NCBI RefSeq assembly: GCF_000317575.1
Contig: NC_019748.1
Coordinates: forward strand, 3,864,501 to 3,928,500
Direction: 5' to 3'
Length of the DNA stretch: 64,000 nucleotides
DNA from: Stanieria cyanosphaera PCC 7437
GTDB lineage: Bacteria > Cyanobacteriota > Cyanobacteriia > Cyanobacteriales > Xenococcaceae
Shown: piece by piece, positions 42,391 to 50,671 of the stretch
Numbering within the stretch: the first letter of the stretch is position 1
How the letters are laid out: each line of letters opens with the position of its first letter
Made by a program: the position numbers and the translations under genes
The notes under the pieces: generated by a model
Seen by the model: only the letters and a program-made list of their open reading frames with translations
Databases searched by the model: none
What the model was told of the DNA's origin: nothing

Positions 42391-44130
42391 ATGAAAAAGT
42401 CTTCAATTCATTTATTACTATTGCTAGGTTGGATCGCACTAGGAACAGCACTACGTTTTACTAATTTGGAATCAAAGCCTCCTTGGTCAGATGAATGGGC
42501 TACTTTAGTATTTAGTTTAGGTAATAGTTTTCGTACTGTACCTTTAGACCAAGTTATCGAGCTTGAGACTTTATTATCACCTTTACAATTAAATCCTGCT
42601 CAACAAACTCAAGATGTTATTCATCATTTACTAACAGAAAGTACTCATCCACCTTTTTATTTTGTAGTTAATCATTGGTGGTTAAAGTTATTTTCACCTG
42701 ATGTTGGTCTAGTTTCAATTTGGTTAGGTAGAGCTTTAAGTTCTTGCTTAGGAATTGTAGCAATTCCTGTAATGTTTGGTTGTAGTTGGTTATTATTTCG
42801 TTCTTTAATAATTTGCCAACTAGCAGCAGCATTAATGGCTATTTCTCCCTACGGAGTTTATTTATCACAAGAAGCACGTCACTATACTTTAGTTATTATC
42901 TGGGTTATTTTTTCTTTAACTTTTTTAACCATAGCAGTTCGCCATTTAGGTCAACAGAAATCTATTTCTCTATCCCTAGTTTTGTCTTGGATTGTAGTTA
43001 ATGGATTAGGAGTTGCAACTCATTATTTTTTTTGCTTAACTTTAGTTACAGAAATTGTAGTTTTATTCGGTTTTTGGTGGCGAGACTTTAGGAAAAATCC
43101 TAAAAATATTCTCAACAATTATTGGTCAAAAATTTATTTAGCGATTATAGGAACAATTATTAGTTGTTCGGTTTGGATTCATACTTGGCGTAGTATTCCA
43201 GATAATCAACTAACTAGCTGGGTTTTCAATGAAAATCCTTTAGCCCAATTTTTTGAACCAATTTTAAGATTATTAGTCTGGCTCATCACTATGGTATTTC
43301 TTTTACCGATAGAAGGTGTTGCAGATTGGGTAAGTATTGCTTCTGGAGCTATAATTTTAGCTTTGTTAATTTGGTTAGTTCCTACTTGGATTAGAAATTT
43401 CAAACAGAATCAAAAATTACAATCAATTAATTTATCAACTAGAGTATTATGGCGATTTGTTTTAAGTGCGATCGCTTTAATTTTAGTTATTACTTTTGTT
43501 TTCAAAGCAGATTTAACTTTGTCTGCTCGCTTTCAGTTTTTTTATTATCCTGTTATTTTACTTTTATTCAGTGTAATTCTGAGTATTTATTGGCAACAAC
43601 CTAATCAAAAAAATTATTGGTTTAAACCACAAGGAAAAAAAGTAATTGGCATAACTATTTTGATGGGAATTCTTGGCTCTCTTACTATTACAAATAACTA
43701 TGCCTTTCAAAAAGTCGAACGTCCTGATTTAGTTGTTCCTGTAATGATTGAAGCTTATCAACAAGTAGCTCCTCAAACACCCGTTATCATTGCTACTCTA
43801 CATCAAACTCACGGACAAACAGGAGAAATGATGAGTATTGCTTGGCAATTTCAAGAACTAATCAAACAAAATCGATTGGACTTTCAACCCCAGTTTTTAT
43901 TAATTCATCAACCAGAAAAAGATTTAACCATAGCCAGTTCAATTTTACAACAAGCGATCTCGGCTACGCCGAGCCGCGGAGCGACCGCGGCCATTCCTCG
44001 TCCTTTTCAACTTTGGCTAGTTAATGTTTCTGAGCTAAACAACTTAGAACAATTTCAATGTAATGCCGAAACCAATTTCAAACGTAAAACCACAGGATAT
44101 CGTTATCAGCTATACAATTGTAGGGAGTAA
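42391..44130 (+). CDS. GT39-like (PMT/ArnT-type) membrane glycosyltransferase, paralogue 2
   Basis: A 579-residue homologue of the protein at 39615, collinear over its whole length: PPWSDEWATLVFSLGNSFRT, STHPPFYFVVNHWWLKLF, YGVYLSQEARHYTLVIIW, YAFQKVERPDLVVPVMIEAY, QTHGQTGEMMSIAWQ. The two genes arose by duplication and flank a small secreted protein. Near the C-terminus a GC-rich palindromic repeat (43954-43992) adds about 13 residues (SATPSRGATAAIP) absent from paralogue 1. It lacks paralogue 1's Ser/Pro loop. It probably transfers a sugar from a polyprenyl carrier to an envelope target; details are unknown. Confidence 0.8.
   Translation: MKKSSIHLLLLLGWIALGTALRFTNLESKPPWSDEWATLVFSLGNSFRTVPLDQVIELETLLSPLQLNPAQQTQDVIHHLLTESTHPPFYFVVNHWWLKLFSPDVGLVSIWLGRALSSCLGIVAIPVMFGCSWLLFRSLIICQLAAALMAISPYGVYLSQEARHYTLVIIWVIFSLTFLTIAVRHLGQQKSISLSLVLSWIVVNGLGVATHYFFCLTLVTEIVVLFGFWWRDFRKNPKNILNNYWSKIYLAIIGTIISCSVWIHTWRSIPDNQLTSWVFNENPLAQFFEPILRLLVWLITMVFLLPIEGVADWVSIASGAIILALLIWLVPTWIRNFKQNQKLQSINLSTRVLWRFVLSAIALILVITFVFKADLTLSARFQFFYYPVILLLFSVILSIYWQQPNQKNYWFKPQGKKVIGITILMGILGSLTITNNYAFQKVERPDLVVPVMIEAYQQVAPQTPVIIATLHQTHGQTGEMMSIAWQFQELIKQNRLDFQPQFLLIHQPEKDLTIASSILQQAISATPSRGATAAIPRPFQLWLVNVSELNNLEQFQCNAETNFKRKTTGYRYQLYNCRE
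43954..43992. repeat. GC-rich palindromic repeat inside glycosyltransferase paralogue 2
   Basis: Two adjacent palindromes, CTCGGC-tac-GCCGAG and CCGCGG-agcga-CCGCGG, preceded by GCGAT. It is translated in frame. Comparison with the paralogue shows it is an insertion. Confidence 0.75.
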
Positions 44131-44483
44131 CAGTGATCAGTTATCAGTAGGGGCAAGGCAGTGCGAAAGCCCGTACACCAGTTATTAGTTGCTTTTCATT
44201 TTCTTTGTTAATTATGTTGTTCTACTTTATGTATAACCTCGATACAAATTGGAAATCTTTTCAAGAATTACATAATTAAAGCCACCTTTACCATTACAAT
44301 AAGCTACTGCACTGGCAAGTTACCAATCTGGCTAACAAAACCTCCACTTTCTCAAGGTAGAGCCTGGGTAAGAGGATTGAATATCGTTAGTGTTTGCCTA
44401 TAAATTAAGTTAACTAAGATTTTTAAGTTACACCAAGCGCAAAACCAAGACGAATTACAGACACAAGGAAACAAAAAGATTTC
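44131..44483. other. Spacer between glycosyltransferase 2 and serA with repeats and a possible relic
   Basis: The left end carries a dispersed repeat (GTGATCAGTTATCAGTAGGG, then GGCAAGGCAGTGCGAAAGCC). The middle holds a minus-strand gene fragment (44227-44319). The right end is the serA upstream region. No RNA gene was recognised. Confidence 0.5.
44227..44319 (-). pseudogene. Possible C-terminal relic of a small exported protein
   Basis: The minus strand is open after a TAA for 30 codons with no start, reading LASAVAYCNGKGGFNYVILE and then KISNLYRGYT before TAA. The wording is protein-like (hydrophobic then Cys, aromatic and Gly). It may be the tail of a decayed secreted protein. Support is weak. 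Confidence 0.22.
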
Positions 44484-46076
44484 ATGACTATGGCAAAGGT
44501 TCTTGTATCCGATCCCATCGACCAAGTTGGAATAGACATCCTCTCTCAGGTTGCTCAAGTAGATGTCAAAACTGGTTTACCAGTAGAAGAATTGGTCAAA
44601 ATCATCGGCGAATATGACGCTTTAATGCTTCGTTCTGGAACAAAAGTTACCCAAGAAGTAATTGAAGCCGGTACTCATTTAAAAATTATTGGACGGGCAG
44701 GAGTAGGAGTAGACAATATTGATGTTCCTGCTGCTACTCGTCAAGGTATTGTTGTTGTCAACTCTCCAGAGGGTAATACTATTGCTGCTGCTGAACACGC
44801 TCTAGCAATGATGTTATCTTTATCCCGTCAAATTCCTGATGCTAACCAATCTGTGAAGGCTGGGAAATGGGAACGTAAGCGTTTTGTGGGGGCAGAAGTC
44901 TACAAAAAAACTTTAGGTGTAGTTGGCTTAGGAAAAATTGGGGCGCACGTAGCTACCGTTGCTAGAGCAATGGGCATGAAAATTTTAGCTTATGACCCCT
45001 TTATTTCTACTGAAAGAGCAGAACAGCTTGGTTGTCGTTTAGTCGACTTAGATTTATTGTTCCGAGAAGCAGATTATATTACTCTTCACGTTCCTAAAAC
45101 TCCAGAGACTGCTAATTTAATCAATTCTGAAACGTTGGCTAAAATGAAGCCTACAGTTCGGATTGTTAATTGCGCTCGTGGTGGCATCATTGATGAAGCA
45201 GCGATCGCAGAAGCTGTCAAAGCAGGAAAAATTGCTGGTGCAGCTTTAGACGTATTTGCTAATGAGCCTTTAGGAGAATCTCCTTTAACCGAGTTGGGTA
45301 CTAATGTCGTACTTACTCCTCATTTAGGAGCATCTACGGCTGAAGCTCAAGTTAATGTTGCGATTGATGTGGCTGAACAAATTCGGGATGTTTTATTAGG
45401 GTTACCTGCTCGCTCGGCGGTTAATATTCCTGGACTCAACCCCGATGTGATGGAAAAACTCCGACCCTATCTACAGTTAGCAGAAACTTTGGGTAATATG
45501 GTTGGACAACTTGCAGGAGGTAGAATCGAACAATTAAATATCTCTCTCCAAGGCGAACTAGCAACCAAAGATAGTCAACCTCTCATTGTAGGCGCACTTA
45601 AAGGTCTTTTATCTCAAGCTCTAAGAGAAAGAGTTAATTACGTCAATGCTAGTATCGAAGCCAAAGAAAGAGGAATCAGAGTTATTGAAACTAGAGACAG
45701 TTCTGTAAAAGACTATTCTGGTGGTTCAATTCATTTAGAAGCTCAAGGTTCTAATGGTAAACATTCTGTAACAGGAGCGTTACTCGGAGACGGAGAAATT
45801 CGCATTACTGATTTAGATGAATTTCCTATTAATGTTCCTCCTAGTGGATATATGCTATTTACTTTGCACCAAGATATGCCTGGCATTATTGGAAAAATTG
45901 GGTCATTATTAGGTAGTTACAATGTCAACATTGCCAGTATGCAAGTTGGTCGAAAGATTGTGCGTGGTGATGCCGTAATGGTTTTAAGCCTCGACGATCC
46001 TTTACCAGAAGGAATTTTGGGAGAAGTTATTAAAATAGCTGGCATCACCGATGCTTACACAGTCAAGCTTTCATAG
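44484..46076 (+). CDS. serA: D-3-phosphoglycerate dehydrogenase
   Basis: A 530-residue long-type SerA, the first enzyme of serine synthesis from 3-phosphoglycerate. The NAD domain has GVVGLGKIGAHVATVARAMG; catalytic segments are NCARGGIIDEAAI and VLTPHLGAST. A middle allosteric-substrate-binding region and a C-terminal ACT domain (FTLHQDMPGIIGKIGSLLGS) follow. A second Met at 44490 gives MAKVLVSDPID, the more usual start. prmA follows 81 bp downstream. Confidence 0.95.
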   Translation: MTMAKVLVSDPIDQVGIDILSQVAQVDVKTGLPVEELVKIIGEYDALMLRSGTKVTQEVIEAGTHLKIIGRAGVGVDNIDVPAATRQGIVVVNSPEGNTIAAAEHALAMMLSLSRQIPDANQSVKAGKWERKRFVGAEVYKKTLGVVGLGKIGAHVATVARAMGMKILAYDPFISTERAEQLGCRLVDLDLLFREADYITLHVPKTPETANLINSETLAKMKPTVRIVNCARGGIIDEAAIAEAVKAGKIAGAALDVFANEPLGESPLTELGTNVVLTPHLGASTAEAQVNVAIDVAEQIRDVLLGLPARSAVNIPGLNPDVMEKLRPYLQLAETLGNMVGQLAGGRIEQLNISLQGELATKDSQPLIVGALKGLLSQALRERVNYVNASIEAKERGIRVIETRDSSVKDYSGGSIHLEAQGSNGKHSVTGALLGDGEIRITDLDEFPINVPPSGYMLFTLHQDMPGIIGKIGSLLGSYNVNIASMQVGRKIVRGDAVMVLSLDDPLPEGILGEVIKIAGITDAYTVKLS

Positions 46077-46157
46077 TTGACAGTAAGCAAAAATTCAGGG
46101 GTTAATCAACCCCTCAGCCTCCCAAATTGTTCAGTTACACTATTGCAAAAATAATCG

Positions 46158-47051
46158 ATGTCTAATCGCTGGTGGGAAATAAACGTACTCTGTGAGCCAG
46201 TTTTAGAAGAATCTGTCTTCTGGCGACTCGAAAATTTTGGCTGTTCGGGAACAGCTACCCAAGTAAAAGAAGACCTTTACTTAATTAGAGCTTATATTCC
46301 CGAAATTTCAGCCCAATTAATGGATTTAGCTGCTTTATCTTTATGGTTAAAGCAAGATGCTACTTTAATTGAATCTTCTCTTCCCCAGATCAATTGGAAT
46401 TTGATTGATGAGGAAGATTGGGCAAGCAGTTGGAAAGAACATTGGCATCCGGCCGAAATTGGCGATCGCATTTTAATCTATCCTGCTTGGTTAGAACTTC
46501 CTTCAGAAACTGATCGACTTGTTCTCCGTCTAGATCCAGGGGCAGCTTTTGGTACAGGTACGCATCCCACCACCCAACTGTGTTTAGAATCTTTGGAAAT
46601 GCGTTTGTCTCAAGGAGCGGAAAATTTAACCATTGCTGATATTGGTTGTGGTTCGGGAATTCTTTCGATTGGGGCAGTTTTGTTGGGAGCAAAACAAGTT
46701 TATGCCGTTGACACTGATGCTTTAGCAATTAAAACTTGTCGCAGTAATTGTCAACTCAACAATATTGATCGACAACGTTTACTCGTTCATCACGGTAGTA
46801 TTGAAAAACTTTTAGAATTAAACCAAACCTTTGATGGGATTGTCTGCAATATTTTAGCAGATACCATCGTAGAACTTTTTCCTCAGTTTGATGCTTTGAC
46901 CACTAAAAGCAGTTGGGCGATTTTAAGTGGTATTTTAGTCGAACAGGCAGACCGAATTGCCGATGCAGTAGAAGGACAAGGTTGGACTATTGCCGCTTTA
47001 TGGAAGCGACAAGAGTGGTGTTGTTTTAACGTACGTCGTTCGGAATATTAA
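46158..47051 (+). CDS. prmA: Ribosomal protein L11 methyltransferase
   Basis: A 297-residue SAM-dependent enzyme that trimethylates L11. The N-terminal substrate-recognition domain has [20 protein letters not shown]; the linker motif [20 protein letters not shown] and SAM motif [20 protein letters not shown] are diagnostic, with [14 protein letters not shown] after. Its stop overlaps the convergent map stop by 4 bp. Confidence 0.95.
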   Translation: MSNRWWEINVLCEPVLEESVFWRLENFGCSGTATQVKEDLYLIRAYIPEISAQLMDLAALSLWLKQDATLIESSLPQINWNLIDEEDWASSWKEHWHPAEIGDRILIYPAWLELPSETDRLVLRLDPGAAFGTGTHPTTQLCLESLEMRLSQGAENLTIADIGCGSGILSIGAVLLGAKQVYAVDTDALAIKTCRSNCQLNNIDRQRLLVHHGSIEKLLELNQTFDGIVCNILADTIVELFPQFDALTTKSSWAILSGILVEQADRIADAVEGQGWTIAALWKRQEWCCFNVRRSEY

Positions 47052-47812
47052 TCTCTCAGTGTCAGGATTTCTACTCCATCTTCCGTAACTGCGATCGTAT
47101 GTTCAAACTGGGCAGACAATTTACCATCTTTAGTAATAGCTGTCCAACCATCATCCAGAACTACTGCTTCCCAAGTCCCTTCATTAATCATTGGTTCAAT
47201 AGTAAATACCATTCCTGGTTTGAGTTTTTTTCCTTTTCCTCTAGTACCGTAGTGAGGAATTTGCGGAGCAGTATGAAAAATATGGCTAATGCCATGTCCA
47301 ACAAAATCTCTAACTACAGAAAAACCATTAGCTTCGGCGTATTCTTGAATAGCTGCTCCAATATCACCAATTCTCGCCCCTGGTTTAACTGCTTCAATTC
47401 CTAATTTCAAACATTTTTCTGTTACTTCTACGAGTCTTTGCGCTTCAGGAGAGGGAGTACCAACCAAAAAAGTTCTGGAACTATCACCATGATAACCATC
47501 GAGAATCGGAGTCACATCGATATTGATAATGTCTCCTTCTTGAAGAATTTGTTTGGCATTGGGAATACCGTGACAAATCACTTCATTAATACTGGTACAA
47601 ATAGATTTGGGAAATCCATGATAACCTAGAGGTGCGCTTTTAGCTCCATGAGCTTGTGTCCATTTTTCGGCTTCATCATTAATTTCTAAGGTGCTTACTC
47701 CTGGTTTAACCATTGACGCAAGATGATCTAGAAGTTCGGCAGCTAAACGCCCTGCTTGACGCATTTTCTCAATTTCTCTTTGAGAGAGTAGTGTAATTCT
47801 TTCGTTTCCCAT
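47048..47812 (-). CDS. map: Methionine aminopeptidase, type I
   Basis: A 254-residue dinuclear metallopeptidase that removes initiator Met. Metal ligands are in [20 protein letters not shown] (two Asp), [17 protein letters not shown] (His), FTIEPM (Glu) and FEHTIAV (Glu). [20 protein letters not shown] is the substrate-pocket signature. No N-terminal zinc-finger extension. Confidence 0.95.
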   Translation of the reverse strand: MGNERITLLSQREIEKMRQAGRLAAELLDHLASMVKPGVSTLEINDEAEKWTQAHGAKSAPLGYHGFPKSICTSINEVICHGIPNAKQILQEGDIINIDVTPILDGYHGDSSRTFLVGTPSPEAQRLVEVTEKCLKLGIEAVKPGARIGDIGAAIQEYAEANGFSVVRDFVGHGISHIFHTAPQIPHYGTRGKGKKLKPGMVFTIEPMINEGTWEAVVLDDGWTAITKDGKLSAQFEHTIAVTEDGVEILTLRD

Positions 47813-48151
47813 AGATTGTTATGTCTGATTGATTGCAATCATTTAAAGTTTTTAGGTGTTAGTACTTGATGAGTTTAACAGTTTTCTCTTAGTTTCTATT
47901 TAGTAAATTTTTGGCTTAATTTGTCAAATAATATTTTAATCTTCTTAAATAAGTTTTTTTCTTGATTGTTATATTTTTGAGGAATACGTATTTTTTAGAT
48001 AGAAGTCAAAGAAAAAATGATTACTTTAATGTCTTTATTTTATGCCGAGATGTAGAGCAGAGTGTTTGTTTGGATGAGTTTGCCGACTTCGTAGTACAAA
48101 TAGAGTTGAATATCTAGAGCCATGTCTCAATCTATTATGGCATTGAAAATG
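47813..48151. other. Gene-free spacer upstream of map
   Basis: AT-rich; the map promoter must be at the left end. Only frames shorter than 15 codons are present. No hairpin terminator or RNA signature was recognised. Confidence 0.5.
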
Positions 48152-48427
48152 TTAAGGATTTGGTGCAAAAAATAATAAACTTACAGCAGCTAAACATATT
48201 CCCACAATTACTGCACCAATTATGCCAGTTAATGACCAGTTCTGTGTTTTTTGAGGCAATTTAACCTGATTGATTTGAGATTCTAAATTAGCTGTTCTGA
48301 TTTCTAGTTCTTCTACTTTTATTTTAATAACTTCTAAATCAATTTTTAATTTAATTATTTCTTCTAAAATTTTATCGAGTTTTGTGTCTATTTTTTTGAG
48401 TATTTTTTGATTTTCTTTTTTGGTCAT
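48152..48427 (-). CDS. Tail-anchored coiled-coil small protein
   Basis: A 91-residue protein: residues 1-55 form a Lys/Glu/Ile/Leu-rich coiled coil (ILEEIIKLKIDLEVIKIKVE, ELEIRTANLESQINQV), then a short linker and a C-terminal membrane helix (IIGAVIVGICLAAVSLLFF). Such proteins are common in cyanobacteria with unknown role. It lies 45 bp downstream of the DUF3616-like gene and may be co-transcribed with it. Confidence 0.7.
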   Translation of the reverse strand: MTKKENQKILKKIDTKLDKILEEIIKLKIDLEVIKIKVEELEIRTANLESQINQVKLPQKTQNWSLTGIIGAVIVGICLAAVSLLFFAPNP

Positions 48428-48472
48428 TATAGCTAGAGTAATTAATTCAGGAAAATTATACTCTATATCAAA

Positions 48473-49507
48473 TTAATTCTTTTTAAGATTTATAATCTGG
48501 TATTTGCCTGATATTTGACATTGAGAATTAGAATCGCCCAAATCACCATCAATAACTAAATAAGCTTGGTCATTCACAATAGCTAATCCCTCAGCAAAAG
48601 AAGGAAGAGATTGAATTGTTTTGGGTTCGATCATGGCATTAGCCTGTAGTGATTTAACAGGAAATTGCCACAAGAAAAAATTATCTAAATCATCTTCTGG
48701 ACCTCCAGCAATTCCCCAAATAAAATTATTTTTGAAAGTTAAGTCTCTAATACCTCTGCCTTGTAAATCTAAGAGAGCTACTGAATCAAATTGAAATTGA
48801 TTTAAATTAGTTAAATGTAAAAGAATTGTCCAGTTTTTTCCTTGATAATTAACTAAAGGCGATCGCAATCCTAACCAGACATTATTCGTGTTAGGAACAG
48901 TTACTGCTCCTTCAAAATTAAAACTATTAATTTGTTGACATTGTTCAAAGTTTCCTTCTGCTAAATCAGCAGCTTGTTCAGCACGATCAATTGCCTGACT
49001 CACAGCTTGAATTATTTGATTTTGATTAATTGTTGCTTCAGTAAATAATTGATGAGAATTAATTGGAAAATTGGCTTCAACTTGTTTTATCCGTTTGAGA
49101 CGATCTCCAACAATTTCAGCTACGACAAAACGTTTCCTTGATTTTTTAACAGAACATTTAGTATTACGACTATGAGAACCAAACAAAATTAATTGATGAT
49201 TATCTAAAAACGCGATCGCTTCTAAATCTTTGATTTTAAAATGATCAAAAGCTAAAATTTGTTGCGATTCAGAATTAAATTTTTCTGCGTTGATTGGATA
49301 AACAAATACAGAATCATCTATCTCATTATCTCCTACAAGCAAACAATTACCATCTTGATTAGGACAATTAATTTCTATCAAGGCCGAAGGTTCACAGAGA
49401 GGATAAGTTCCTAATTCTTCTGCTAAAGTTGGATTAAAAAAATTACTACTAAGTCCAAAAATTAAACTGAAACAAAATAAAATTAGACTACCAAGGATTT
49501 TTTTCAC
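48473..49507 (-). CDS. Exported DUF3616-like protein
   Basis: A 344-residue protein with a signal peptide (ILGSLILFCFSLIFGLSSNF, cleavage probably before AEE). The mature part has a DUF3616-type propeller pattern: LLVGDNEIDDSVFVYPINAE, KDLEAIAFLDNHQLILFGSH, VPNTNNVWLGLRSPLVNYQG and EGLAIVNDQAYLVIDGDLGD. It has several Cys pairs. Likely periplasmic; the role is unknown. Confidence 0.75.
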   Translation of the reverse strand: MKKILGSLILFCFSLIFGLSSNFFNPTLAEELGTYPLCEPSALIEINCPNQDGNCLLVGDNEIDDSVFVYPINAEKFNSESQQILAFDHFKIKDLEAIAFLDNHQLILFGSHSRNTKCSVKKSRKRFVVAEIVGDRLKRIKQVEANFPINSHQLFTEATINQNQIIQAVSQAIDRAEQAADLAEGNFEQCQQINSFNFEGAVTVPNTNNVWLGLRSPLVNYQGKNWTILLHLTNLNQFQFDSVALLDLQGRGIRDLTFKNNFIWGIAGGPEDDLDNFFLWQFPVKSLQANAMIEPKTIQSLPSFAEGLAIVNDQAYLVIDGDLGDSNSQCQISGKYQIINLKKN

Positions 49508-49549
49508 AATAATTAAGCTGTAGTGTTGAGCTATTTCAATCCTTTTTTA

Positions 49550-50014
49550 TTAAACCAGAACTAAAACCGAACAAGGTAAATAATAAGTTACATAATTACT
49601 TACACCACTCAAACCTATTTTATGTAATGAAGAATAACTGTCAGAACCAATCATAATTAAATCAGCTTGCCAGATTTGAGCTAACGTACAAATAATCTGA
49701 CAAGGACTACCCATCACTTGACTAAATTCAGTTTTTATTCCTGCAATTGTAGCTTTTCGAGTCAGCGATCGCAAAAAATCTAATCCTTCCTGACGATAAA
49801 TTTGCTGTTTTTTGAGAAATAATTCAAAGTTAAAATCCTCTTCTGACTGACATCTGGCAACAGATAATAACCATTGATAATTGTTTTGTTGAGCAGAAAT
49901 AACCTGAAGCAACATCAAATGAGCTTGCCTAACTTTAGCTACACATAAAGCTTGCTCAAATAACTTCTTTCCTTGGCAAGAACAATCTATAGCTACCAAA
50001 ATTTTCCTAAACAT
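49550..50014 (-). CDS. Universal stress protein family, degenerate nucleotide loop
   Basis: A 154-residue UspA-fold protein (MFRKILVAIDCSCQGKKLFE, ADLIMIGSDSYSSL, VSNYVTYYLPCSVLVLV). The ATP-binding loop G-x2-G-x9-G-S/T is broken: it reads GSDSYSSLHKIGLSGVS. It overlaps the intact USP gene upstream by 1 bp, so the two are coupled and may form a heterodimer in which only one partner binds nucleotide (inference). Confidence 0.85.
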   Translation of the reverse strand: MFRKILVAIDCSCQGKKLFEQALCVAKVRQAHLMLLQVISAQQNNYQWLLSVARCQSEEDFNFELFLKKQQIYRQEGLDFLRSLTRKATIAGIKTEFSQVMGSPCQIICTLAQIWQADLIMIGSDSYSSLHKIGLSGVSNYVTYYLPCSVLVLV

Positions 50015-50514
50015 TATTCAGAAGTAGATTGAGGAGGTAAAAGCTCTGTATCCCTAACAATTAATACCGAGCAAGGAGCATGATGAGTCACATAATTGCT
50101 GACGCTACCCAAAACCATTTCTTTGATTCCAGTTAAACCTCTATTTCCAACAATAATTAAATCTGCATTCCATGTGTAAGCTATCTGGCAGATAGAACGT
50201 TCTGGACTTCCAGACATTTGAGTAAATTCGGTAGCAATTCCTGCCTCAGTAGCTTGTTGAGCTAGATTATTCAGTATTTCTATACCTTGTTTTTTATACT
50301 CTTCCCATTGTTGTTGATAAATTCTGACAGTTTGATCGTCCCACATCGGATAGTAAGAGTAAGCAGGAAGTTGAGGATAATCTTCTTCGCGGTCTGATAA
50401 AACTTGTACTAACATTAAATTTGCACCTGTAGCAGTAGCAAAAGACAGTGCAACTTCAAATACTTTCTTGCTAATCAAAGAGCGATCGATTCCTACTAAA
50501 ATTTTATTAAACAT
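50014..50514 (-). CDS. Universal stress protein, ATP-binding type
   Basis: A 166-residue UspA-fold protein (MFNKILVGIDRSLISKKVFE, ANLMLVQVLSDREEDYPQLP). The loop GNRGLTGIKEMVLGSVS matches G-x2-G-x9-G-S, so nucleotide binding is expected. First gene of a two-gene unit. USPs act in stress survival; the trigger here cannot be inferred. Confidence 0.88.
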   Translation of the reverse strand: MFNKILVGIDRSLISKKVFEVALSFATATGANLMLVQVLSDREEDYPQLPAYSYYPMWDDQTVRIYQQQWEEYKKQGIEILNNLAQQATEAGIATEFTQMSGSPERSICQIAYTWNADLIIVGNRGLTGIKEMVLGSVSNYVTHHAPCSVLIVRDTELLPPQSTSE

Positions 50515-50671
50515 AAATAGTTCTCCTACTTATAATTTAATGTGATAGTTAGGTAGAAAATTAGTTTTTGTTGGTTGATGTCGATTAATCAAAAAGAATT
50601 AAGATCTTTATTTTATAAATTAATAGTTTGAGGAACTTGTGAAGAGTAGTTTTTCATAAAATTCAAGTTCA

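Noticed and set aside
44352-44558. A minus-strand frame across the serA start.
   Set aside because: It overlaps the well-supported serA N-terminus and its translation shows no family wording.
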